DNA of 50,758 nt from CAYXVF01 sp964468125 (GTDB lineage: Bacteria > Myxococcota > XYA12-FULL-58-9 > CAYXVF01), in assembly GCA_964468125.1 (NCBI GenBank), contig CAYXVF010000039.1:1-50758 (forward strand), written 5' to 3'. The notes under the pieces are model-generated. The model saw nothing but the letters and a program-made list of their open reading frames with translations. It ran no database searches and had not been told where the DNA came from. Of this stretch, positions 7,231 to 14,306 are shown piece by piece; positions within the stretch are counted from its first letter, which is position 1; each line of letters starts with the position of its first letter. The position numbers were made by a program, and so were the translations under genes.

Positions 7231-10035
7231 TCAGGCCTCCGGAGGAGGGGGCGCGAGGACCTGACGCGGTTTCGCTCCGTCCGGGGGCCCGACGATTCCC
7301 TCTGCTTCCATCTGTTCGACCATCCGTGCCGCGCGGTTGTAGCCGATCTTGAGCTTGCGTTGGATCATCGAAATCGAGGCTTGGCGTGTCTCGGTAACGA
7401 TCGCGATCGCCTTGTCGTACATCTCGTCGCGCTCATCATCACCGTCGCCACCACCCGAGTCCGACGACTCGGCGCGCGGCTTGAGGATGCTCTCATCATA
7501 TTGGGGCCTGCCCTGTGCTTTGATGAATTCGACCGTCCGCTCGACCTCTTCCTCGTTTACATAGGCACCATGAATACGCTGCACACCGTTCGCGCCGTTC
7601 GACATGTAAAGCATGTCGCCGCGGCCGAGCAGATTCTGCGCGCCATTCTGGTCCAGGATCGTACGCGAGTCGTTCTTTTGAGCCACTCGAAACGCCATGC
7701 GTGTCGGTAGGTTCGCCTTGATCGAACCGGTGATGACGTCCACTGAAGGTCTTTGAGTGGCCAAGATGAGATGGATCCCAGCGGCCCGCGCCATCTGTGC
7801 CATTCGCATGATGGACCCCTCGACCTCACGGCTCGCAACCATCATGAGATCGGCGAGCTCATCCACGATCACGACGATATAGGGCATGGTTTCGCACACC
7901 CTCGGGGCATCTCCGTCCTTTTCTGGAGGCAGGGTAAACGGTTGGCCTCTGTCGCGCGCCGCCTTCACCTTGCCGTTGAAACCGTCGATGTTCTTGACCC
8001 CGGCCTCGCTGAGCAAGCGGTAGCGTCGTTCCATTTCCTCCACCGCCCAGCGCAAGGCGAGCGATGCCTTTTTCGGGTCGGTCACGACGGGCAGGAGCAA
8101 GTGTGGGATCCCGTTATAGACCGAAAGCTCGAGCATCTTCGGGTCCACCATGATGAAACGCACTTCTTCCGGCGTCGCCTTGAAGAGAATGCTCATGATC
8201 ATCGCATTGACGGACACTGACTTACCGGAACCCGTTGCACCGGCTACGAGCAGGTGCGGCATCTTGGCCAGGTTTGCGACCACCGCCTTGCCCTCGATGT
8301 CTTTGCCGAGAGCGATCGTGAGCCGCGACTTCGCCTTCTTGAACGCATCGTTGGTGATGATTTCTTTGTAGAAAACGGTCTCGATGTGGTCGTTCGGGAT
8401 CTCGATACCTACCGCGCCTTTGCCGGGAATCGGCGCGACGATTCGAACGCGCATCGCTGCCATGCTCATCGCGAGGTCATCGGCGAGGCCCGCAATTTTG
8501 GAGATTTTGATCCCCGGCGCTGGAACGAACTCGTACATGGTGACCACCGGCCCCGGGCGGATCTCCCGGATCGTACCGTCGATCTTGTACTCCTTGAGGG
8601 TCCGCACGAGTTTTTGTGCGTTCTCCTTGAGCTTCGCCGGATCGATCGGCGCCCGCTCAGTGGCCTCGAAGTCGAGGAGCGCCGTACTGGGCAGCTCGAA
8701 CTCGGTCTTCTCCTCCGCCAAATGCTCGGCGGCGGCAGCGATCGCCTCGGGGTTTACCTCGGGGCGCACGTCGACGATCTCAGGCTCCGTATCCTCTTCC
8801 GGCCGCGCGGGCTCGGCGCCGACACCAGACTTCTTCGCTGTGGCCTTCTCTGGAGACACAGTGGATTCCGGCACAGTAGGAGCTGGCAATGGCGCGGGTG
8901 CACTCACGACCAGACGTTCAGTGGCGACTAGGTCTGGAGAGGCCTCGCGGATGGGGACCTCGTTCAAGCCGTCGTCGTCGTCGCTCTCGACGAATGCTGG
9001 ATCGCCTGCGTCCGGATCTAGAGTCAGCTTGCCGAGCTCGAAGACCTCTTCGGCCGGCAGGTCGACGGTTTGGTCGAGCACTACGCTCGGAAGCGAGGGC
9101 GCTGCGCGCCGCTCTCCCAGCGAAGCCTGGCGCGCTTGCTCAAGCCGAGCCGCTTCCGCTTCGGCCTTTTTTCGTGCGAGGGCCTCCGCTTTGGCTTTGG
9201 CCTGCTCGACCCTTTCCTTGCGCTCGCGGTCGCGTTGCGCTTCGCGCTCCTCGTCCCAGCCCCACTCCGGGAGAGAGACGACCTTCGCGGCCTCGGCAGC
9301 CTGCTCTTCTTTTTCCCGCTCGCGACGCTCCTGTCGCAGGGCCCTGAGGTGTCGTTGCTGCTCGCGTAGCAGGGTCCAGCTCGCCATCACGCGCGAAGCT
9401 CCATCACGGGCGACACTGAGACCCCGAAGGCCTAGGCCCCGGAGAATACCGTCGGCGGTGAGCGCCAAAGCAATCAGAACGAGGGAGCTCGCGATGATCA
9501 CGGACCCGAGGAGCGCGAATTGCTCGAGGAGAATCGCCGCGAGGACGGCGCCCCCGACGCCGCCGGCGGGATAGCTCGACTCGCCCTGGAGCAGGAGCTC
9601 GGCGAGGGTGCCGCTGCAGGCGATCAGGCAGAGCGTGCCGACGGCCTCGCGAAGCCCTGGGAGCACACGACGGCCGACGAGAGAGCGCCAACCCGCGAGA
9701 AGTGCACCGAGGGCGAGGGCATAGGCCCCTACGCCGAGGCTCTGAAGCAAGGCGTCCGACCAATAGGCCCCCGCTGGACCGATCCAGTTGTGCACCTGCG
9801 GCGTAGCACTCGCAGAGTTCAACGACGCGTCGCCCAGATCGTAGCTCAGGAGGGAGAGAAGGGTCAGCAACCCACCGCAGCACAGGAGGACAGCCAGGAC
9901 CTCGTGGGCCACGCGGCGGCTGACGCGTGCTTCGGCCTCGGGTGCGGGGCTCGCGGTCTTCTTGTGCTTTTTTTTGCGATTCGGGCCGTCATTTCGCGGG
10001 ACGACACGCGCAGCCGATGACGCTCGGGGTGCCAT
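7231..10035 (-). CDS. ftsK: DNA translocase FtsK
   Basis: FtsK is the septal DNA pump that clears and aligns chromosome termini during division. The protein has 934 residues. A basic cytoplasmic start is followed by four to five TM helices (about 42-198), a charged Glu/Arg/Ala-rich then Pro/Asp-rich linker (222-445), the alpha domain (about 460-555), a RecA-like motor with Walker A GATGSGKS (599-606) and Walker B VVIVDELADLMM, and a gamma winged helix at the end (about 865-925, SMIQRKLKIGYNRAARMVEQ) that reads polar KOPS motifs. I start at the ATG at 10035, preceded by GGAGGGAGAG at 11 nt; an upstream ATG at 10254 would add 73 residues without family support and run through the divergent promoter region. 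Upstream of lolA on the same strand. Confidence 0.95.
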   Translation of the reverse strand: MAPRASSAARVVPRNDGPNRKKKHKKTASPAPEAEARVSRRVAHEVLAVLLCCGGLLTLLSLLSYDLGDASLNSASATPQVHNWIGPAGAYWSDALLQSLGVGAYALALGALLAGWRSLVGRRVLPGLREAVGTLCLIACSGTLAELLLQGESSYPAGGVGGAVLAAILLEQFALLGSVIIASSLVLIALALTADGILRGLGLRGLSVARDGASRVMASWTLLREQQRHLRALRQERREREKEEQAAEAAKVVSLPEWGWDEEREAQRDRERKERVEQAKAKAEALARKKAEAEAARLEQARQASLGERRAAPSLPSVVLDQTVDLPAEEVFELGKLTLDPDAGDPAFVESDDDDGLNEVPIREASPDLVATERLVVSAPAPLPAPTVPESTVSPEKATAKKSGVGAEPARPEEDTEPEIVDVRPEVNPEAIAAAAEHLAEEKTEFELPSTALLDFEATERAPIDPAKLKENAQKLVRTLKEYKIDGTIREIRPGPVVTMYEFVPAPGIKISKIAGLADDLAMSMAAMRVRIVAPIPGKGAVGIEIPNDHIETVFYKEIITNDAFKKAKSRLTIALGKDIEGKAVVANLAKMPHLLVAGATGSGKSVSVNAMIMSILFKATPEEVRFIMVDPKMLELSVYNGIPHLLLPVVTDPKKASLALRWAVEEMERRYRLLSEAGVKNIDGFNGKVKAARDRGQPFTLPPEKDGDAPRVCETMPYIVVIVDELADLMMVASREVEGSIMRMAQMARAAGIHLILATQRPSVDVITGSIKANLPTRMAFRVAQKNDSRTILDQNGAQNLLGRGDMLYMSNGANGVQRIHGAYVNEEEVERTVEFIKAQGRPQYDESILKPRAESSDSGGGDGDDERDEMYDKAIAIVTETRQASISMIQRKLKIGYNRAARMVEQMEAEGIVGPPDGAKPRQVLAPPPPEA

Positions 10036-10347
10036 AGAACTATCGACTCTCCCTCCGGTGTGACGCTCGCTCGTGAGCCGCGCAGCTCGTCGAACGGACG
10101 CGGGACTTCTCCCGATGGTAGGAGCGGGGTCCCGAACGGTCAAAAAAGCGGCGATTCCCTCACATCGATCACCGGAATCGGTCGGCGAGAGCGGACAGGC
10201 ATTGACAGGATCCGAGCCACTTTCTAAAAACGGCCCAGAACCTGCATAATGCACGTACGTCCGCGCCGTCGCGGGTCATCTCCTGTCATACGTGCAGCGG
10301 GATCCCCCGAAAACACACCGCGGAACGGTGCTCGAAAGGTCAGGGAC
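10036..10347. promoter_or_regulatory. divergent ftsK / DUF507 intergenic region
   Basis: These 312 bp separate two diverging genes. They hold the plus-strand promoter at 10202-10230 (separate entry). Upstream of it is a 7-bp inverted repeat, CGATTCC (10152-10158) and GGAATCG (10174-10180), spaced by 15 nt, which could be an operator for either gene. An ATG at 10249 is in frame with the DUF507 gene but lies just downstream of the promoter and gives an arginine/proline-rich extension, so I treat it as leader. I see no minus-strand promoter for ftsK that I would defend. Confidence 0.5.
10202..10230 (+). promoter_or_regulatory. sigma-70-type promoter for the DUF507 gene
   Basis: TTGACA (10202-10207, perfect -35), a 17-bp spacer, then TAAAAA (10225-10230, four of six matches to the -10 consensus). 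Transcription would begin near 10237, giving a leader of about 110 nt before the ATG at 10348. Confidence 0.55.
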
Positions 10348-10872
10348 ATGAAGATCTATCGTCGGGTCATCCCGAAAATCTCAAAGGACGTGGTCCGCTC
10401 CCTACTGGCGAAACGCGCGATCGAAATCGAAGATGGGCACCGCGACGAAGCGGAGCTCGACGTGGCGGCGGTCCTCGTCGAATACCTCAACAGCGTCGAC
10501 CAGCTCAGCGCTGACGCGGAAGAAGCCCTTCAGCGGCACGATCTCGGCGCGCACATGCTCGGTCAGGTGAAGCGCACCCTCGCTGAGAAGCGAAACATCA
10601 AGCTCGGTGATGACGCGAAGGAATTCATCATCGAGTCCGTGATCGAAGGGCTCTTCGACTCGAAGCACATCGTCGAGGTGTTCGAGGACGACAACGAGCT
10701 TCGCCTTTCGGTGCACGCGGCGATGGACAAATACTTCGGCGTCGACGAGGAGCTCGACCGGGAGGTCCGCAATCGCTTGAAGAACCTGCGCGAAGGCACG
10801 GCCGAATGGGAGGCCGAATATGGCCGCCTCATCGGCCAAATGCGCGGTTTGAAAGCCGACGCCCCGGGCTGA
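10348..10872 (+). CDS. DUF507 family protein, internally duplicated
   Basis: A cytoplasmic protein of 174 residues from the DUF507 family, whose function is unknown; the family is common in delta-type proteobacteria and in Aquificae. The C-terminal half (about 84-172) carries the family pattern: helix, E-V-F-E-D-D-N-E-L strand/turn, V-D-E-E-L-D-R-E-V helix, then the closing EGTAEWEAEYGRL, similar to the family's P-E-G-S-x-E-W end. The N-terminal half (about 13-62) repeats the same plan (A-I-E-I-E-D-G-H-R-D-E-A-E-L, then S-V-D-Q-L-S-A-D-A-E-E). Many family members have about 90 residues, so this looks like a fused pair. It has its own promoter and no operon partner. Confidence 0.8.
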   Translation: MKIYRRVIPKISKDVVRSLLAKRAIEIEDGHRDEAELDVAAVLVEYLNSVDQLSADAEEALQRHDLGAHMLGQVKRTLAEKRNIKLGDDAKEFIIESVIEGLFDSKHIVEVFEDDNELRLSVHAAMDKYFGVDEELDREVRNRLKNLREGTAEWEAEYGRLIGQMRGLKADAPG

Positions 10873-10897
10873 GCAGAAGTCCCGCCGATCGCGGCAC

Positions 10898-11881
10898 TCA
10901 GCGCGCTCGGTAGAGGTGAATGTTCGCGTCGAGGCTGTGCTTGCCGTCGAGCAGCATGCGATACGGTAGGCGAGCACGGTCCTGGCTCATCCAGATCGTT
11001 CCCGACAGCGCTTTCTTTGAGCGCTCGTTGGCATAGCGAACCGAGTATTTGTCTGCGCGTTTGACGCCGACCGGGGTTTGCACCGAGTCCTCGCCCTGAT
11101 GCTCGAGCCAGATCGTGTACGCGCGCTGGTTCGCATAGATGATGGTGCAGCCTTTCACTTCCCGCGGCAACGAACGCATCATGTAGAAGCCGCTGATGAA
11201 GTCGCGGACCGGCTCTGAGAATGAGCGCTCAACCTGTTTCTCCTTGCCGTTCTTCAAGCGCTTGCTCTGCACGGAGGCGGCCCCGGCGCTGAAGCTCAAG
11301 CTTTCCTCGAAGCGATCTTTGCGCAGCGTGTAGCGGTTCATGGCACGGATCGGAGCTACACGGCGGTTGGGAACGAGCGCAGCGGCCTGTCCCTTGACCG
11401 GGATCACGCTCGCAACCAGCGCATCGAGCTCGAAAAGGCTTCGATACTCAGTGACCGGCTGCCCTTCGACAACTCCCTCGCGCTCGACGCGAAAATCGAT
11501 TTGGCCGATCGACACCCCGTCGACCTCGACGACGTAGCGGATCGTTTCACCGAGCGTGCGCGGCAGATCGCCGGAGATCTCGAGGGGATCCTCGCAGGCG
11601 GGGAATCCTTTGGGGACCTTGGGCGCCGAGATTTCACGGGTCACCACACCGGTGGCTCCGCGCTGAATGGCCGTGGGACGCAGGGGGGCGGCGGCGGCTG
11701 TCGAGGCCGCGAGCACGACCGTGAGAATGAAAACCCCACCCACAATCCACAGGATAGTGTCTTCCGATGCGTTTCGGCTAGGGCGCATCTCACAACTCCG
11801 GACCGGGCTCGCGTCGAGCGACGCGTCGCGAAGGCGGCGCGCGCGGGCGAGCCATAGCGCGTGATGGACGAGGTAGGGCAT
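10898..11881 (-). CDS. DUF3108 envelope protein
   Basis: A probable periplasmic or membrane-anchored protein with a DUF3108 domain, a beta-rich fold of unknown role found in Gram-negative bacteria. From 11881 it has 327 residues: an unusual basic/hydrophobic start (1-31), a hydrophobic helix at about 45-66 (I-L-W-I-V-G-G-V-F-I-L-T-V-V-L), a cysteine-containing linker, and the DUF3108 region from about 95 to the end (the I-R-Y-V-V-E-V-D-G-V-S-I-G strand near its start, the final M-L-L-D-G-K-H-S-L). Two starts are credible. The ATG at 11881 has GGAGGA 6 nt upstream. The ATG at 11788 has GGAG 7 nt upstream and would turn the hydrophobic helix into an ordinary signal peptide. I list the longer form because its ribosome site is better; the shorter (296 aa) fits the family better. 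Confidence 0.7.
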   Translation of the reverse strand: MPYLVHHALWLARARRLRDASLDASPVRSCEMRPSRNASEDTILWIVGGVFILTVVLAASTAAAAPLRPTAIQRGATGVVTREISAPKVPKGFPACEDPLEISGDLPRTLGETIRYVVEVDGVSIGQIDFRVEREGVVEGQPVTEYRSLFELDALVASVIPVKGQAAALVPNRRVAPIRAMNRYTLRKDRFEESLSFSAGAASVQSKRLKNGKEKQVERSFSEPVRDFISGFYMMRSLPREVKGCTIIYANQRAYTIWLEHQGEDSVQTPVGVKRADKYSVRYANERSKKALSGTIWMSQDRARLPYRMLLDGKHSLDANIHLYRAR

Positions 11882-12044
11882 GGGTGGTCCTCCGTTCGCG
11901 GAGCCACAGCTCGGGCCCCGATTCCCGAACACCGGCGAGGCTGAACACCGTCACCGGGTGCCGAAATCACACTCGAGGACCATAGACGCGGCAGGCCGCC
12001 GCCAGCTTCAATGCGGGCGCGGAGGATCGCGTGGAGAGCGGATG

Positions 12045-12626
12045 CTACTGAGTGACTGGGCTGGCCGCAGGGGGACGAACCACCACGTCAATGACCGGCG
12101 GAGCTGAGGCCGGATCTGCCGGAGACGGAGGCTCGCCTGCGACGACGACTTCCACCTGAGTGTCTCCGGAGTAGACCGCGAGCTCTCCAACACACGCCTC
12201 AGACTCAGCGCGCAGTTGCTCCACCTTACGGGCGGCGATGGCGATCTTCTCGAACTCGTGTGCCGCGGAGTCGGGGTCACGGCGTGCGAGCGCTTCGCGC
12301 AGAGCAACGTCCGACGTCTCAGAGATGCGAAGAAGACCCTTAACCGCCGTCAGCTTCTCGTTCACGCAGTTCAGCTTCACGACATCGCGCTCATCGCGTG
12401 CTTCTTCGAGGTATTTGAGGACGGTGCGCAGGACCTCTTTCATGTTCGAGATGTAGCTGTCCGCCTGCGCGGCTTTATCCGCGTCCGGCACCTGCTCGAC
12501 CGGGCTCTCGTCGGGCTCGACGGTGGGCTCGGCGATCACTTCGGTCTCGCCTTCTTGGGCGATCGCGGAGCCCAAGGGGAGGACCAGAGCGACGGCGAGC
12601 AACGAGCTGAGGACAGATTTATTCAT
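12045..12626 (-). CDS. secreted helical protein of unknown function
   Basis: I do not recognise a family. The 193 residues begin with a clear signal peptide (about 1-23, ending A-I-A-Q-E). Then come an acidic segment (24-50, rich in Glu/Pro/Val), an amphipathic helical core (about 51-145) with a single CxxEK motif (L-N-C-V-N-E-K) and a second cysteine near S-E-A-C-V-G, and a Pro/Ala/Val-rich tail. Two cysteines in a helical periplasmic core suggest a disulfide. No Shine-Dalgarno sequence precedes the ATG at 12626, and a promoter match lies so close (12636-12664) that the message may be almost leaderless. Proteins of this build recur in myxobacteria next to envelope genes, but that is recollection, not proof. 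Confidence 0.7.
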   Translation of the reverse strand: MNKSVLSSLLAVALVLPLGSAIAQEGETEVIAEPTVEPDESPVEQVPDADKAAQADSYISNMKEVLRTVLKYLEEARDERDVVKLNCVNEKLTAVKGLLRISETSDVALREALARRDPDSAAHEFEKIAIAARKVEQLRAESEACVGELAVYSGDTQVEVVVAGEPPSPADPASAPPVIDVVVRPPAASPVTQ

Positions 12627-12635
12627 GTTGCGCGG

Positions 12636-12664
12636 AGCGTAGCCGCTAGGGCGAGAACCGTCAA
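12636..12664 (-). promoter_or_regulatory. possible promoter for the secreted helical protein
   Basis: On the minus strand TTGACG (12664-12659), a 17-bp spacer, then TACGCT (12641-12636, three of six -10 matches). The start point would fall near 12629, three or so nt before the ATG, consistent with the absence of a ribosome site. The -10 is weak. Confidence 0.3.
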
Positions 12665-12781
12665 CGCGATCGCACCTGTAGGGGCTTCTCATACCTCCCC
12701 CGCGTGGTTTCCCTTGACGGATCGGAACCGGCGTGGTTTCGCCTATGCCCGCAGGTCAGACGCCAGACACCGAGGTTCATC

Positions 12782-13483
12782 GTGCGATTTGAGCAGCCCC
12801 TGATCGAAGGAACACTGAAGGCCCGCAACAAGCGGTTCGTCGCCGAGGTCGAGCTCGAGAGCGGCGAGGCGATTTCGGCGCGCTGCGCCAACGCGGGCAG
12901 CATGCTCGGGGTGTCGGAGCCAGGGAGCAAGGTGCTCCTGTCGGTCCACGACGACCCGAAGCGCAAGTTCAAGCACCAGCTCGAGATCATCTACTCCGGA
13001 CGCACCGCCGTGGGCGTGCACACCGGTCGCCCGAGTAGCGTGATCACAGAGGCCCTCCAGGAAGGCCTGATTCCCGAGCTCGCGGGCTACGCGCGCATGC
13101 GGAGAGAAGTCCCCTTCAACCGCGATTCGAAGATCAGCATCCTTCTCGAAGGCAACGGCCTGCGCCCGTGCTACGTGGAGGTCCTGAACGTGACCCTCGC
13201 CGATGGAGATACGGCCCTCTTCCCGGACTCCCTAGACGAGCGCCTGCTGGACCGAATGGTGGAGTTGACGGACCTGGTGCGTGAAGGCAACCGGGCGATG
13301 ATCATGTTTCTAGCGCAGCGGCAGGACGTCGAGCGTTTTCGCCCGGCGGACCACATCGACCCTGAGTTTGGCCAGGCTTTCCGCGACGCGGTTGCCCGGG
13401 GTGTCGAGACCCTAGGCTACCGTGCGAAGGTCACCCGACAAGGCATCGAATTCGACGAGCGCCTGGTCATGGAGCTCGACTAG
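12782..13483 (+). CDS. sfsA: SfsA family DNA-binding/nuclease protein
   Basis: SfsA was named for stimulation of sugar fermentation genes in E. coli and has an OB-type DNA-binding N-terminal part joined to a nuclease-like domain. The 233 residues from the GTG at 12782 equal the usual length (234 in E. coli) and begin with the family's opening MRFEQPLIEGTL. Other signatures are A-R-C-A-N-A-G-S-M-L-G (residues about 38-48), V-G-V-H-T-G-R-P, and the catalytic-type C-Y-V-E-V-L-N-V-T-L-A-D-G near 140-152. GAGG sits 7 nt before the GTG. An in-frame ATG upstream (12704) would add 26 unlike residues. It is followed 18 bp later by a deoxynucleoside kinase gene, probably co-transcribed. The true cellular role of SfsA is not settled. 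Confidence 0.9.
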   Translation: MRFEQPLIEGTLKARNKRFVAEVELESGEAISARCANAGSMLGVSEPGSKVLLSVHDDPKRKFKHQLEIIYSGRTAVGVHTGRPSSVITEALQEGLIPELAGYARMRREVPFNRDSKISILLEGNGLRPCYVEVLNVTLADGDTALFPDSLDERLLDRMVELTDLVREGNRAMIMFLAQRQDVERFRPADHIDPEFGQAFRDAVARGVETLGYRAKVTRQGIEFDERLVMELD

Positions 13484-13501
13484 CGTCTCGCTCGGTCACC
13501 G

Positions 13502-14140
13502 ATGGCCGAGCTGACCTATATCGCCGTAGCCGGCAACATCGGCTGCGGCAAGAGTACGCTCGTCGACTTTCTCGTGCGCCACTATCAGGTGCAGCCATTC
13601 TTCGAGCCGAACGCCGAGAACCCCTATTTGAAGGACTTCTACCGCGACATGAAGCGGTGGGCCTTTCACTCCCAAATCTATTTTCTCGCCCACAAGTTCC
13701 GAATCCACCGGGAGCTCCAGGCCCAGCGCGGTCAGGCCACGGTGGTCCAGGATCGGACGATCTACGAGGACGCGGAGATCTTCGCGACGTATCTGCACCG
13801 GCGGCGCTGCATCAACAAACGCGATTGGGCGGTCTACTCGAGCTTCTATGAGACGATCGCCGGCGCGCTCGAGCCTCCGGACCTGATGATTTACCTGAAG
13901 GCATCCGTTCGGACGATCCGCAAGCGCATCGCCCTTCGAGGGCGGCCGGAGGAGCAGGAAATCCCGAGCGGCTACCTCCGCAGCCTCAACCGACTCTATG
14001 ACGAGTGGTTCAGCCGCTACGATCGCTCACCCACCGTCGTGCTCGAGACCGACGACCTCGACTACGTCAATGACCTGGTGCATCGCATCGACGTCCTCAA
14101 CACCATCGAGGCCTACCTCGAGAAGAAACGCCGGCGCTAA
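13502..14140 (+). CDS. deoxynucleoside kinase (dAK/dGK type)
   Basis: A cytoplasmic salvage kinase that phosphorylates deoxynucleosides with ATP (212 aa, normal length). The P-loop is GNIGCGKST (11-19). The substrate-site Asp-Arg is in QDRTIYEDAEIF (about 82-93), matching the D-R-S/T-I-x-E-D motif of deoxyadenosine/deoxyguanosine kinases. The LID is R-I-A-L-R-G-R-P-E-E. The last helix ends with EKKRRR. Substrate preference cannot be decided from sequence. It lies directly behind sfsA. Shortly after its stop an inverted repeat (CGGAAT 14146-14151, ATTCCG 14161-14166) could form a weak hairpin, with no T run behind it. Confidence 0.9.
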   Translation: MAELTYIAVAGNIGCGKSTLVDFLVRHYQVQPFFEPNAENPYLKDFYRDMKRWAFHSQIYFLAHKFRIHRELQAQRGQATVVQDRTIYEDAEIFATYLHRRRCINKRDWAVYSSFYETIAGALEPPDLMIYLKASVRTIRKRIALRGRPEEQEIPSGYLRSLNRLYDEWFSRYDRSPTVVLETDDLDYVNDLVHRIDVLNTIEAYLEKKRRR

Positions 14141-14306
14141 ACACACGGAATCGGTGAGGAATTCCGGGGCGTCTACGACCTCGTCTATTGACGGGTCGCA
14201 CCCCTTGCCGCAGTATTCGAGAGAAGAGAGGCCCGCGGGATCACGGACCTCGAGCCGGCAACGCCCCCTGCAGCCAACCGCGGTCAAAGAAGGAGCGCAA
14301 TCGCTG

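Noticed and set aside
10249..10347. Longer start for the DUF507 protein at 10249
   Set aside because: It gives an Arg/Pro-rich segment without family similarity; M-K-I-Y at 10348 is the natural start.
14146..14166. Hairpin behind the deoxynucleoside kinase gene as a terminator
   Set aside because: Six-bp stem without a following T run; termination is not supported.
13998..14306. N-terminal extension of the IPT/TIG protein by 103 residues
   Set aside because: It overlaps the end of the kinase gene in another frame, and an export signal begins exactly at 14307.
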